A stretch of 64,000 nt of DNA from an uncultured Acidimicrobiaceae bacterium (GTDB lineage: Bacteria > Actinomycetota > Acidimicrobiia > Acidimicrobiales > UBA10347), in the NCBI GenBank assembly GCA_905182135.1, contig CAJJAG010000006.1:310001-374000 (forward strand), written 5' to 3'. A program made the translations under genes and the position numbers. Below, piece by piece: positions 1 to 11,351 of this stretch (its first letter is position 1; each line of letters starts with the position of its first letter). Below the pieces are notes generated by a model that had not been told where the DNA came from, made no database searches, and saw only the letters and a list, made by a program, of their open reading frames with translations.

Positions 1-557
1 CCATGCTCGGCTTCTCGCTGCCGGTCTACTTCACTGGATTGCTGGCCATCGTTGTCTTCAGTGTGAAACTCGATTGGTTCCCATCGTTTTACGACACGAC
101 CCATGATGTGCAGCTCACCAGTTGGTCGTCAATCTGGATACAGATCAAACAGCTCATCATGCCAGTCACCATCCTGACCTTGTTCCAAGCGAGTTCGTTG
201 GCAAGATTCACACGGGCGTCTGCACTCGACAATTTGAACCAAGAATACGTGCGGACCGCCCGCTCCAAAGGCCTAAGTGAGTCCAAGGTCATCAATGTGC
301 ACGTGATGCGCAACAGCCTGATCCCGGTGGTAACCCTGCTTGCTCTCACCATCCCTGGCATCATCGGCGGCGCCATCCTCACCGAGACTGTGTTCCGCAT
401 CAACGGCATTGGCCAACTACTGATCACCTCTATCCGCAATGGCGACGTACCGATGGTGCAGACCATCACCTTCTTTTCGGCTTTCCTGGTCGTCGTGTTC
501 AACCTGATTGCCGATGCCCTCTACGGCCTGCTCGATCCAAGGATTCGTTATGACTGA
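1..557 (+). CDS. ABC transporter permease, DppB/OppB type (5' partial)
   Basis: Inner-membrane permease subunit of a peptide/nickel-type ABC importer. The gene runs in from the left edge; the visible part is the C-terminal 184 or so residues, and the ATG at position 3 is probably internal. Hydrophobic segments (for example the first 20 residues and TLLALTIPGIIGG) alternate with a cytoplasmic loop reading EYVRTARSKGLSESKV, the EAA loop that contacts the ATPase subunit. The protein ends DPRIRYD, typical of the DppB branch. Its last 8 bases overlap the start of the next permease gene, so the two are translationally coupled. The substrate-binding and ATPase genes are not in view, so the substrate (dipeptide, oligopeptide or nickel) cannot be named. 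Confidence 0.9.
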   Translation, partial: MLGFSLPVYFTGLLAIVVFSVKLDWFPSFYDTTHDVQLTSWSSIWIQIKQLIMPVTILTLFQASSLARFTRASALDNLNQEYVRTARSKGLSESKVINVHVMRNSLIPVVTLLALTIPGIIGGAILTETVFRINGIGQLLITSIRNGDVPMVQTITFFSAFLVVVFNLIADALYGLLDPRIRYD

Positions 558-1485
558 CCTCGCCAATTCACCCGAGGCCATCGACGCCCCCGACGAGTTG
601 CCTGAGTATCGCTCACTCCGCAGCGATGTTTGGCGTCAGTTCCGTCGACATCGCGGTGCGATCCTCGGACTCGTACTGCTGACTATCATCTTCCTTGCCG
701 TCTTCCTCGGCCCTATCTTGCTGCCCTATGACCCGTTCGAAAATAACGTCCCGGACCGCAATTTAGGTCCTACTTGGAAGCACCTAATGGGCACCGACAA
801 CCTGGGCCGCGATGTGTTTTCCCGGGTGTTGACCGGAGGTCGGGTGTCCATTGCTGTGGGAATTGCAGCCATGCTGTTCCAAGTGATTTTGGGCACAACC
901 ATCGGTGTACTCGCCGGTTTCTTCAAACGGCTCGACGGTCCACTTATGCGTCTGACCGATGTGTTCTTGTCGATTCCTCAGCTGCCATTGCTGCTGCTGG
1001 TCGTTGTGCTCTTCCGTGAGCCGGTCACTGATCGTTTCGGCCAGAACCTCGGCATCTTCTTGCTGGTGGTATTCATCATTGGCATCACCAACTGGATGCA
1101 AACGGCCCGCATCGTGCGTGGCGACGTACTTGCAATCAAAGAAGAAGAGTTCGTACTCGCGGCTCGAAGTATCGGCACCAGCGGCCTAAGGATTGTCACC
1201 CGACATATCCTCCCTAACGTCCTGAGCCCTGTCACGGTGGCAGCTTCGCTTGGTGTGGCCTCAGCCATCATCACCGAGTCTGCGCTGTCATTTCTCGGTC
1301 TCGGCTTCCCGGCCGACTTCCCTACGTGGGGCCGCCTGTTGTTCGATGCCAAGGATCTCATTACTTCTCAACCTGCCCGAGTCATTTGGCCCGGTGCAAT
1401 GATCTCGGCCTGCGTATTGTGTGTCACCTTCATTGGCGACGGTTTGCGTGACGCTCTCGACCCTAAGCTCCGCTCGAAGGGCTAA
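550..1485 (+). CDS. ABC transporter permease, DppC/OppC type
   Basis: Second permease of the same importer, 311 residues. I chose the ATG at 550, which overlaps the upstream stop by 8 bases (ATGACTGA), over a longer frame opening at 508 that lies inside the upstream gene. It has the DppC layout: a soluble N-terminal stretch of about 40 residues, a first membrane helix (AILGLVLLTIIFLAVFLG), the conserved periplasmic region LMGTDNLGRDVFSRV typical of OppC N-terminal domains, then the BPD_transp_1 region. The EAA loop reads EFVLAARSIGTSGLRIVTRH, followed by LPNVLSP. The C-terminus DGLRDALDPKL is typical of the family. It pairs with the preceding gene to form the membrane pore. Confidence 0.93.
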   Translation: MTDLANSPEAIDAPDELPEYRSLRSDVWRQFRRHRGAILGLVLLTIIFLAVFLGPILLPYDPFENNVPDRNLGPTWKHLMGTDNLGRDVFSRVLTGGRVSIAVGIAAMLFQVILGTTIGVLAGFFKRLDGPLMRLTDVFLSIPQLPLLLLVVVLFREPVTDRFGQNLGIFLLVVFIIGITNWMQTARIVRGDVLAIKEEEFVLAARSIGTSGLRIVTRHILPNVLSPVTVAASLGVASAIITESALSFLGLGFPADFPTWGRLLFDAKDLITSQPARVIWPGAMISACVLCVTFIGDGLRDALDPKLRSKG

Positions 1486-1533
1486 AATTCAGTTGGTCGC
1501 TGGCACATTCAGTGCCACTGGCACAGCATCTGA

Positions 1534-2442
1534 GTGACCAGAACTATGCGGATTGCGCTGCTGTACGAACACCCCACATGGTCGCGCGAGCTAATTGAGC
1601 GAGCCCAACAGCGCGGCCTCGACCTCACGCCACTCAACATCAACGATTTCGACTTCTCAGCGATGACAGTCGGCGACGGCTTCGATCTATGGGTAAACCG
1701 GGTGAATGCCATGCCGTCGACGGGCCGTCCCTCCAGCATCGTGGCGGCAACAGGCCACATCCTGACAGCGTTAGAGCTGCGTGGCTACAGGCTGGTCAAT
1801 GGTTCCACCACCCACCGCATCGGGGGGTCCAAAGCTGCTCAGGCCGCTCTCTTCGCGCAGCTCGGCTTGGGGACACCTGCCACAATCGGGATCTTCCGAG
1901 CCAACGATGCGGCCGCTGCGGCCAATCAACTCGGCTTTCCGGTACTTACCAAGCCGAACGTCGGCGGATCGGGAAACGCCATTATGCGCCACGACACTGC
2001 CGATCATCTGCTGGCTGCGCTAGCGGCCGGAAACATCGACCTAGGCATCGATAGCACCGGTGTTGTGCAACGCATCATCGAGAGCACCGACGACATGATT
2101 TACCGGGTCGAGATGCTCGGGCACAGGTTCTTTTACGGCACGAAGCAAAGGCTGCAGCCAAACGCATTCAACTACTGCGCAGCCGACGGCTGTGCGGTTG
2201 AACCTGGCGGCGCAACCATTGCACTCTTCACACCGTCACCAGACATCATCAGCGCCGCAGCCCGGATCATGGCTGCCGCCGATACCCAGGTCGGAGGTGT
2301 CGAATACATCCTCGATGCAGTGACCGGCGAGCCGTCCTTCTACGATTTCAACCCATACTCGAACTTTGTAAGCGGCTTCGACGCCGATCTGGGCTTCAAC
2401 CCCATCGACCAATACCTGGACTTCTTACTCACCCTCTCCTGA
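1534..2442 (+). CDS. RimK-like ATP-grasp ligase
   Basis: Protein of 302 residues from a GTG at 1534; an ATG at 1546 (MRIALLYEHPT) is an equally plausible start giving 298 residues. The fold is that of the RimK/LysX ATP-grasp ligases: an N-terminal Rossmann-like part (RIALLYEH), then the nucleotide-binding lid with FPVLTKPNVGGSGNAI, and C-terminal metal-binding residues near EYILDAVTG and YDFNPYSNF, where the E and N/D positions hold Mg-ATP. Enzymes of this family join an amino acid to a carboxylate through an acyl-phosphate. The acceptor here is unknown. It lies 48 bp after a peptide-importer permease on the same strand and may share its transcript, which hints at amino-acid or peptide metabolism but does not prove it. 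Confidence 0.75.
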   Translation: MTRTMRIALLYEHPTWSRELIERAQQRGLDLTPLNINDFDFSAMTVGDGFDLWVNRVNAMPSTGRPSSIVAATGHILTALELRGYRLVNGSTTHRIGGSKAAQAALFAQLGLGTPATIGIFRANDAAAAANQLGFPVLTKPNVGGSGNAIMRHDTADHLLAALAAGNIDLGIDSTGVVQRIIESTDDMIYRVEMLGHRFFYGTKQRLQPNAFNYCAADGCAVEPGGATIALFTPSPDIISAAARIMAAADTQVGGVEYILDAVTGEPSFYDFNPYSNFVSGFDADLGFNPIDQYLDFLLTLS

Positions 2443-3015
2443 TAGTTGTGAGCTCGAGACAGCCCATACTGCGCTCACCGCCTCACAATTCGGGACCAGA
2501 CACTGCACCGCTAGCGGTGACGCAGCGCCGGTGGTTTCGGTAGTGTCGGATCATGGCGGTGACTATTCCTCTCAGCAGTGCACACACGCTCGAGCAGCGG
2601 TTTCGGAACCTTGGGTAGCCCTACGCTCAGCACCTGTACGCGGCTACCACCTAGAAGCTCGCCGTCAGCAGACGCTGCAACCTGCCGCCACGCCGCAAAC
2701 GTCAGATCCATGTCACATATGGCCTCGGTCAGCCTCGACGGCAGGATCACAGGCGACCACGAGGTACTCACCCATGCCACAACCCGTAGTGACCTGACTT
2801 TCGGCCCGTAGCGGATGGCCAATGACCGACACACCCTGCTGCGAAAGCAGGCTCTCGTCGCCATTCATCGAACAGATCAACACATGCAGTAGTTCTGGAT
2901 ACACAGACTGACGTTTGTTGCCCAGAAACCAGCAGGGGGCGAGTGCCGACTGACTCGTAGTGGCGCATCGAATCCTGCCAGCGTCGGTGACAGCCGCAGC
3001 GAGTCAACTATCAAC
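2443..3015 (+). other. Gene-free stretch of about 570 bp
   Basis: I see no convincing gene. Short frames on both strands overlap one another and have no recognisable motif, start site or neighbour logic. One minus-strand piece around 2560-2730 (TFAAWRQVAASADGELLGG) reads somewhat like protein but has no intact frame around it, so it may be a decayed remnant. Confidence 0.4.
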
Positions 3016-4845
3016 TCAACCTTCTGACGATGCCTTGCGTTGGGTGTTCCCGACCCAGGCTTGATGAAGTCGGCCATAGATGCCGCCAGCACCGACGAGC
3101 TCGCTGTGAGCGCCGACCTCGACGATCGCGCCCTGATCAAACACAACAATCAAGTCAGCGGCCTCGGCGGTCGCAAGCCGGTGAGCAATAGACACCACGG
3201 TGCGCCCACTCGATAAGCGAGCGATGGTCTCGGTCAACGCTCGATCAGTCTCGGGATCAACCGAAGAGGTGGCCTCGTCGAGGATCAACAAGCCGGGGTC
3301 TGCGAGTGCCGCACGGATCAGAGCCACGAGCTGGCGTTCGCCAACACTGAGGTAATCGCCACGGGCCCCGACCTCGGTGTCGATCCCATCGGGCAAACCA
3401 GCCACCCAACGGTCGAGCTCAAGGGTCGAGACGGCTGCTGCGATATCGGCATCGGACGCACCAAGGCGCCCCAAACGAAGGTTCTCTCGCAGAGTGGCAT
3501 CGAACAAGAAGCCGTCCTGTGGAACCATACGAACCGATCCAAGCCGCGACTCGGCAGACACCTGGTCAAGCCGAACTTCGCCCAGCTCGATATAACCAGC
3601 TATCGGGTCAGCCAAGCGGCACAACAGTTTGGCGAACGTAGTCTTGCCCGATCCGGTCTCGCCGACCACCGCAACGTTCGTTCCCGCAGGGATCTGCAAT
3701 GAAACATCGCACAGCACCCGGGGGCCGGTGCGATAAGCAAAGTCAACGTTCACCGCCGTTATCGACAACGCTTCTCGCGGTAATTCAAGACCAACATCAG
3801 GTTCAACGATGTCGACTGGCGTGTCCAGTAGTTCAAGGATCTTGCGCCAACCAGCAATGGCTTCTTGGGTACGGTCGGTTGTTTCGCCAAGCTCGCCAAT
3901 GGGCTCGTTAAGCAGCGTGATCAGGAACAGGACCGCGACAAGCGTGCCACCGCTGATCCCCCAGTTATCTCGCTGCCAAACGCCAATAGCGAAGGCGCCT
4001 GCCAACGCAAGGGAACCAAAAAAATCGCCAGTAGAGAACACCATCGCCATGAACTTGTTGCGGCGAATTCCGGCCATGTAACGCTGATCGGTGGCTTCTC
4101 GAACTCGGCTCTCGGCCCGTTCACCCACGCCATAGGCCCGCACTGTCCCAGCGCCGATGATCGCCTCGTTTGCACGGCCAACCATGAACGAAACCGAGCT
4201 GCGGAGACGGTCGTACGCCACCAGTTGTTTACCCTGCACCCACTTCATGAACGGCAAGGTGGGCAAGAACGTGATGAATACGAGAAGCGCTAGTTGCCAG
4301 CTGTACAAGGCCATCAGGAAGAACACACCGAAGAGCACCATGGGGCCGACCGTCCAGGCAAGCAGACCAAACTCACAAAAGCGACTGATGGCTTGCACGT
4401 CAGATGTGACTCGGGTCAAAAATGCGCCGCTGCTGCTCTCGACATGGGCAGCCAGGCTGAGCTTGTGCACATGGGCAAATGCCCTAGTTCGCAGGCCGTA
4501 GATCGTCGCTTCGGCATTCACAATCATGCGGCGTCGAGCTATAACCGCGACAACTGCCGACGCGACAACGATGACCATGGCGATCAGAGCAAAGGTCACG
4601 ACCTTGCCCATATCGACAGCGGTCGACCCATCTGCTGCTGGCGATATGGCCTGGTCGATCGTGCGTTGGATGACCACGGGAATAACGAGTCGACCAGCGG
4701 CGACTGCCAGACCCATCACGATTGTCGCAACCAGACCGGTGCGCAGCTCGGGGCTTTCTTCGATGCCGCGTCGGAAAAGCTGCCATGCGCCCAATGCAGC
4801 AGGGGGCTCCTGTTGCGATAGGTCCGTCTCGACCGAATCAGACAT
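3016..4845 (-). CDS. Heterodimeric ABC exporter, catalytically competent half
   Basis: Half-transporter of 609 residues: six membrane helices (roughly residues 30-320), then an ATPase domain. I chose the ATG at 4845, which overlaps the upstream gene's stop by 8 bases; a longer frame to 5151 lies inside that gene. Walker A is VGETGSGKTT, Walker B ends in LDEATSSVD with the catalytic glutamate, and the switch histidine is in IAHRLATA. Its signature is LSVGERQ rather than LSGGQ. The partner gene has the opposite arrangement, so together they should form one consensus and one degenerate ATP site, as in TM287/288-type exporters. The substrate (drug, lipid or peptide) cannot be inferred. Confidence 0.9.
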   Translation of the reverse strand: MSDSVETDLSQQEPPAALGAWQLFRRGIEESPELRTGLVATIVMGLAVAAGRLVIPVVIQRTIDQAISPAADGSTAVDMGKVVTFALIAMVIVVASAVVAVIARRRMIVNAEATIYGLRTRAFAHVHKLSLAAHVESSSGAFLTRVTSDVQAISRFCEFGLLAWTVGPMVLFGVFFLMALYSWQLALLVFITFLPTLPFMKWVQGKQLVAYDRLRSSVSFMVGRANEAIIGAGTVRAYGVGERAESRVREATDQRYMAGIRRNKFMAMVFSTGDFFGSLALAGAFAIGVWQRDNWGISGGTLVAVLFLITLLNEPIGELGETTDRTQEAIAGWRKILELLDTPVDIVEPDVGLELPREALSITAVNVDFAYRTGPRVLCDVSLQIPAGTNVAVVGETGSGKTTFAKLLCRLADPIAGYIELGEVRLDQVSAESRLGSVRMVPQDGFLFDATLRENLRLGRLGASDADIAAAVSTLELDRWVAGLPDGIDTEVGARGDYLSVGERQLVALIRAALADPGLLILDEATSSVDPETDRALTETIARLSSGRTVVSIAHRLATAEAADLIVVFDQGAIVEVGAHSELVGAGGIYGRLHQAWVGNTQRKASSEG

Positions 4846-6598
4846 TCTCGGCCTCGGCTTCTTCGTAGGCCGTGGCCAACGCGAGATAGTCCGGGTCAGC
4901 GAGTAGTTCCTCGTGTGTACCGCGCCCAGCAATGCGGCCTTTTTTAATGAAGACAATGCGGTCTGCCAGGCGAATCGTCGATAGCCGGTGTGCCACGATG
5001 AGCATGGAAGGGGCGTTGTCCCCAGCCCGCAGTGCATCCAGAATTTGACGTTCGACCGCAGCGTCGACGGCACTGGTCGCATCATCAAGCACAACCAGAC
5101 GAGGCCTGCCTGCCAACGCCCGAGCAAGAGCAACCCGCTGACGCTGTCCACCTGAAAGAGTCATGCCGCGTTCGCCAACAACCGTTGAGGTCGACGCAGG
5201 TAATACGCCGACAAAGCCGTCTGCGCCAGCAGTGACAAGCGCAGCGTCTATCTGTGTGCGTTCGATCCCAGAACGTTCCAGGCCAACATTGGCATCTATG
5301 GTGTCGCCGAACAAAAACGCTTCCTGGAACGCAATACGGATTGAATCAGCGCGCACTATCGGATCCAGGTCGTCGATTGGAATGCCTCCAAACGTGATGA
5401 TCCCTGCCTGTGGTTCAAGCAATCCAGCGAGCGCTGACACCAGCGTAGATTTGCCGCTACCAGTTGCGCCGACCAGTGCCACGGTCTCGCCAGCGCGTAC
5501 CTCGATATCTACGTCGGACACAACGATCTGGTCACCAAAGCCGAGCGTAATTTTTTCGAACCGGAGATCAGCAGTTGTATCGGCCAGCGGCTTCCCCGCT
5601 CCGGGTGCAGCGAACGGCTCGTCGAACACCGTATGCAGTCGGGCGCTCGCCGCTCGCGCAATTGGCACGTTTTGCAGAAAGTAGCCAAGGATGCGCAACG
5701 GCAAACTCAATGTGGCAAAGAGCGCTGCGATTTGTATGAGCCCGCCAACAGTGGCATCGCCGCTCTCGACGCGCCATGCACCAATGAGAACCACGAGCAC
5801 GATCCCCACGTTTGGAACTGCGCCGAGAGTCGACTCGAAGACCGCACGCAACGTGCCGACCCGCACCCGGTGTTGGCGGAGTTTCTCGGCTTCGTTGTTG
5901 AATCGCTTGATCTCTGCTTCTTCGCGACCAAGTAACTTCACGACCAAAGCCCCATCGAAACTCTCATGAGCCACGGCTGCGACCTTGCCCACCGCAGCCT
6001 GCTGCTCGTTAGCAGGCCCTTCGACTCGGTCGGTGTAGACCCGGTTCATCACGATCGAAATAGGGAAGATAGCAAACGCTAGAAGCGCCAAAAGTGGGTC
6101 GACCAAAAACATAGCGATGGCAGCAAAGACCGCCATAAATATCGCGGCGAAGGCGAACGGAAGCGGATTCAGTACCTCGGTCACAGTGTCTGAATCAGTG
6201 TCGACATGGGCCAGAAGGTCGCCCGCTGAGCGGCGCCGATAGAACGACATCGGGAGCCGAACGTAGGCATGCGCAAGATCACGCCGAAAGCCCCGCGAGA
6301 CACGTTCGGCTGTCATCCCAGCGAAGTAACGGCGGCTAACCACGCCGATGATACGAATCACCACGATTGCAAGCAGTAACGCACTCCAGCCGAACACAGC
6401 CGACATAGTGATGTCGTCGCCCTGATCGAAAACGGGAAGGATGACCTCGTCAACCAAGCGGCCAAGGATGACGGCGCTCATCACGGCGCCCGCCGCAAAG
6501 ACAGCTCCTCCGGTCACCGCCACACTGAACGGAATCCAGTGAGGACGAACCATGCGGCCAATGAACCTGATTGACTCACCTACGCTCGGTTTCGCCAC
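4838..6598 (-). CDS. Heterodimeric ABC exporter, degenerate-Walker-B half
   Basis: Half-transporter of 586 residues from a GTG start, first gene of the pair. It has six membrane helices in the N-terminal 310 residues and a C-terminal ATPase domain. Walker A is VGATGSGKST and the signature is the canonical LSGGQRQ, but Walker B reads VVLDDATSAVD: the catalytic glutamate is replaced by aspartate. The switch histidine (VAHRLSTI) is kept. In heterodimeric exporters this substitution marks the subunit that contributes the non-hydrolytic site. The stop overlaps the ATG of the partner by 8 bases, which fits co-translation and an obligate complex in the cytoplasmic membrane. Confidence 0.9.
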   Translation of the reverse strand: MAKPSVGESIRFIGRMVRPHWIPFSVAVTGGAVFAAGAVMSAVILGRLVDEVILPVFDQGDDITMSAVFGWSALLLAIVVIRIIGVVSRRYFAGMTAERVSRGFRRDLAHAYVRLPMSFYRRRSAGDLLAHVDTDSDTVTEVLNPLPFAFAAIFMAVFAAIAMFLVDPLLALLAFAIFPISIVMNRVYTDRVEGPANEQQAAVGKVAAVAHESFDGALVVKLLGREEAEIKRFNNEAEKLRQHRVRVGTLRAVFESTLGAVPNVGIVLVVLIGAWRVESGDATVGGLIQIAALFATLSLPLRILGYFLQNVPIARAASARLHTVFDEPFAAPGAGKPLADTTADLRFEKITLGFGDQIVVSDVDIEVRAGETVALVGATGSGKSTLVSALAGLLEPQAGIITFGGIPIDDLDPIVRADSIRIAFQEAFLFGDTIDANVGLERSGIERTQIDAALVTAGADGFVGVLPASTSTVVGERGMTLSGGQRQRVALARALAGRPRLVVLDDATSAVDAAVERQILDALRAGDNAPSMLIVAHRLSTIRLADRIVFIKKGRIAGRGTHEELLADPDYLALATAYEEAEAENV

Positions 6599-6807
6599 CC
6601 CGTAACGCTAGCGGCCAGCCGTGTCTGCCGAGCGTGAATGAGAACATAGGTCAGCAGCCATTCGCGTCACACCCCCGGCACACAACGCGAGACAGCCGGC
6701 CTAGGGCCCGACTTGCATTCGCTGCACCAGCGGGCTTGCTCACCCACTGTTACGTCGATCCAGATACTGATGCAGGGCCTGGCGACTGGGCATTCACCAG
6801 TTCGTGG

Positions 6808-7089
6808 CTAGTCGTCTTTCAGAGCGACGGCATTCGGGGTCACATTCATCTTGGGTTCGTATGCGGCCGCTATCTCACCGGTTGCCTCACCCCGCTGGGT
6901 GGCCTTGAGCTCGGCCACACAGTTCTGACACGGACCGTAAGACTCGGCAGCCATGGTGGTCTGACAGCGCGGGCACCGATAGGAATTCAGATCGAACTGC
7001 ACGGGCTCAGGAAACACCGTCTTTGGGGGTTTGCCTGTCGCTGCATCAGTCGACACTGTTCCTGCCGATGATGTTTTAGATGTGCTCAT
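6808..7089 (-). CDS. Small zinc-ribbon protein
   Basis: Protein of 93 residues with two CxxC knuckles (YRCPRCQTTM and GPCQNCVAEL, residues about 39-57), which should bind one zinc or iron. The N-terminal 30 residues and the tail are low-complexity and probably disordered. It begins with an ATGA overlap on the stop of the DUF3501 gene and is last in a rubrerythrin-DUF3501 operon, so a role in peroxide or metal handling is likely by context only. No enzymatic motif is visible. Confidence 0.65.
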   Translation of the reverse strand: MSTSKTSSAGTVSTDAATGKPPKTVFPEPVQFDLNSYRCPRCQTTMAAESYGPCQNCVAELKATQRGEATGEIAAAYEPKMNVTPNAVALKDD

Positions 7090-7646
7090 GTTCGGGCCAA
7101 GTCCTCGGTGAATGCAGCAACGTGCTCGGGCGTTAACACTAGCTCCGACTCTAGACCTTCGAAGTCGGTCCCGACCACGACCGGTACACGTCCCTCGACC
7201 GGAAACTGAAGATAATGAACGGCACTGATCCGATCCTGCCCAACCTGGGCTGGGTCGAATCGAGCAAAAACCCTTGAGCCATCGTCAAGAACGACATACA
7301 GCCGTTCTTGAAGGCCCAACCACTCGGTCAAGAAGCGACGCCGCTGTGTCTCGTCAGCGATCTCGATAAGCAGCACACAACCCAAATCGCCTGGCGTACC
7401 CAAGACGGTGTTGTACGTGGCGATCTCGTGCAAGATGTCAGCTTCACGAACCATCCGTTCGGCGCGCATGATCTCTTGAATCTGGTAGCGCAGCGTGTCG
7501 CTGTTCTCGAACAGCAGCGTCAAATTTTCGTGCAGATGCAGCCGTCTGGCCTTCTTGGCTTCCAGAGCCCAAGGGCGCGTCGTCAATCGGCTGTCCTCAT
7601 AGGTATCGAAATCGACAATGTCGGAGCGGACGACCAAACGCGTCAC
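7086..7646 (-). CDS. DUF3501 family protein
   Basis: Protein of about 186 residues from a GTG at 7646, four bases past the rubrerythrin stop; the open frame continues to 7868 but that part is antiphase with rubrerythrin and is not expected to be translated. The sequence matches the DUF3501 family: an N-terminal DIVDFDTYEDSR segment, a helical region (FENSDTLRYQIQEIMRAERM) and a conserved C-terminal VHYLQFPV. The molecular function of the family is unknown; from general knowledge it recurs beside rubrerythrin and iron-sulfur genes, as here. It sits between rubrerythrin and the zinc-ribbon gene, with a 4-base gap upstream and a 4-base overlap downstream. Confidence 0.8.
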   Translation of the reverse strand: MTRLVVRSDIVDFDTYEDSRLTTRPWALEAKKARRLHLHENLTLLFENSDTLRYQIQEIMRAERMVREADILHEIATYNTVLGTPGDLGCVLLIEIADETQRRRFLTEWLGLQERLYVVLDDGSRVFARFDPAQVGQDRISAVHYLQFPVEGRVPVVVGTDFEGLESELVLTPEHVAAFTEDLART

Positions 7647-7650
7647 ATCG

Positions 7651-8070
7651 TTAACCAAGGCTGTCAAGCATTTGCTCGAAGCGCCCGGCATGAGACTTCT
7701 CAGCCTTGGCCAAAATCTCAAACCAGTCAGCGATGTCATCAAGGCCCTCATCGCGCGCGGTTTTGGCAAACGCTGGGTACATCTCGGTGTACTCGTGCGT
7801 CTCTGCGGTAATTGATGCCTGCAGGTTCTGTGCCGTGGTACCAATTGGTTCACCCGTGATCGGGTCACCTACCGCCTGCAGATAGCCCAGGTGCCCATGG
7901 GCATGGCCTGTCTCGCCATCCGCGGTCGAGCGGAAGTTTGCCGCAACGTCTTCGAGCCCTTCAGCCTCGGCAATCTTGGCAAAATACAGATACCGCCTGT
8001 TCGCCTGGGACTCGCCAGCGAACGCCGCCTTCAGGTTCTCATGAGTCTGGGATCCAGCAAGTTCAGCCAT
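7651..8070 (-). CDS. Rubrerythrin-like diiron peroxidase
   Basis: Protein of 139 residues consisting of the four-helix ferritin-like domain only. Diiron-ligand segments are visible: the first helix with [16 protein letters not shown], the second with [13 protein letters not shown], the third with [13 protein letters not shown] and the fourth with [18 protein letters not shown]. The C-terminal rubredoxin domain of classical rubrerythrin is missing, so an external electron donor would be needed. Such proteins reduce hydrogen peroxide in the cytoplasm. It heads a three-gene minus-strand operon and stands just downstream of katG, a second peroxide-removing enzyme. Confidence 0.9.
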   Translation of the reverse strand: MAELAGSQTHENLKAAFAGESQANRRYLYFAKIAEAEGLEDVAANFRSTADGETGHAHGHLGYLQAVGDPITGEPIGTTAQNLQASITAETHEYTEMYPAFAKTARDEGLDDIADWFEILAKAEKSHAGRFEQMLDSLG

Positions 8071-8223
8071 ACACCCAACGTATCTGTATCCGCTATCCGC
8101 AACGACAGACGCAGGACATCACCATCTCCATTGCATCGCACTCTCACCAAGATGCGTGCTTGCTCAGGCACAACCCGCATTTCCGAAGTGCGACAGAAGA
8201 AGCCACGCAGGCCTGCACGCGAA

Positions 8224-8261
8224 GAAGCCTCGTCGGAACCCTGCGGTTCCGACGAGGCTTC
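8224..8261 (-). terminator. Terminator hairpin after katG
   Basis: Perfect 17-bp inverted repeat (8224-8240 with 8245-8261) around the 4-base loop CTGC, lying 26 bp past the katG stop and before the rubrerythrin promoter region. There is no clean T-run on the minus strand, so it may act as a non-canonical terminator or RNA stabiliser. Confidence 0.75.
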
Positions 8262-8286
8262 AACAGATATAATCAGACCAGTTCAG

Positions 8287-10503
<2,217 letters not shown>

Positions 10504-10520
10504 CTACTCGGATTTGAGCG

Positions 10521-10946
10521 TTAGGTCATGCGGCACGAAGGACAGCGTCCCCAGTACACGACTTCGGCTTCGTCAATCTGGAAACCATGGTCGTCATCGG
10601 CGGCCAGACACGGCGTCTCGCCTACGGCGCAATCGATGTCGAACATCAGGCTGCAGTCACGACAGACCAGGTGGTGATGGTTATCGCCTACTCGGTCTTC
10701 ATATCGGGCAACGGAACCGGCCGGTTGTATGCGACGAATGAGACTCTTCTCAACGAAGACGCTCAACGTGTCGTACACGGCCTGGCGAGAGATCGAACCA
10801 ATTCGAGACCGCACAGCCTCGACCAGTTCGTCGGTCGTTGCATGTGGGTGCGCAGAGACAGCTTCACCTATTGCCAATCGCTGCGCTGTGACGTGTACAC
10901 CACGGTCGCGCATCTGTTGCTCAGCAGCCCTACTCACAGACCCCAC
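10521..10946 (-). CDS. furA: Fur-family regulator FurA
   Basis: Transcriptional repressor of 141 residues. The N-terminal winged helix ([12 protein letters not shown] to [12 protein letters not shown]) is followed by the dimerisation domain with the metal-binding HHHLVCRDC segment and two CxxC pairs (CRDC and CPSC) for structural zinc. Position directly upstream of katG makes it the FurA paralogue that senses peroxide or iron and controls katG, as known in mycobacteria. The start is a GTG at 10946 without a Shine-Dalgarno sequence; a leaderless transcript is possible. Upstream lies an AT-rich block that may be its own operator. Confidence 0.93.
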   Translation of the reverse strand: MGSVSRAAEQQMRDRGVHVTAQRLAIGEAVSAHPHATTDELVEAVRSRIGSISRQAVYDTLSVFVEKSLIRRIQPAGSVARYEDRVGDNHHHLVCRDCSLMFDIDCAVGETPCLAADDDHGFQIDEAEVVYWGRCPSCRMT

Positions 10947-10985
10947 TCAATCATATTTTCTGTACTCAGTCAAGAATTTGATTTA
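10947..10985 (-). promoter_or_regulatory. Candidate furA promoter and FurA operator
   Basis: AT-rich stretch directly before the furA GTG in an otherwise GC-rich region. On the minus strand it contains TTGACT (10973-10968) and then CAGAAAATATGAT, with the half-palindrome TCAA-N4-TTGA at 10970-10981. From memory this resembles the autoregulatory FurA box of mycobacteria. I cannot place a good -10 box at normal spacing. Confidence 0.4.
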
Positions 10986-11351
10986 GTCTGGAACTTACCG
11001 AACGGCTCGCTGCCCACCGTCGATCCACATCACGTTCGAGATTGCCAACCGGGTCCGTGCACAAATCACGAGCTAACTATCGAACGCCAACGCCATGCTT
11101 GACGCAACATGTATCGGCGACGAGCCGAACGTCGCCACTCGCAAGCTCAGCGGATCCCAGATCGTGTTTCCCAAACACACACACACCGACACCCTTACTC
11201 TCACTCATTCTCTGGGCTACCACCATGATTCATCACCTACGCCGATCGCTACAGGCCTCATCCCTCCGGCTTACCTGACGCCTCGGTTCGCCCTCCTTGT
11301 GCGGTCCCCACACCTATTCAAGCAGTACGATCCTGATCGCAAGGGGGGTGC
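10986..11351 (+). other. Non-coding stretch before the FHA-cyclase gene
   Basis: About 365 bp between furA and the FHA-cyclase gene. No reading frame here has a recognisable motif. A short CA-rich run is at 11178-11192. I see no clear promoter for the downstream gene; the purine run AAGGGGGGTG just before 11352 can serve as its ribosome-binding site. Confidence 0.5.

Noticed and set aside
3016-5151. N-terminal extension of the ABC half-transporter to 5151
   Set aside because: The extra 102 residues are antiphase with the upstream ATPase domain; the ATG at 4845 gives the normal length and an 8-base overlap.
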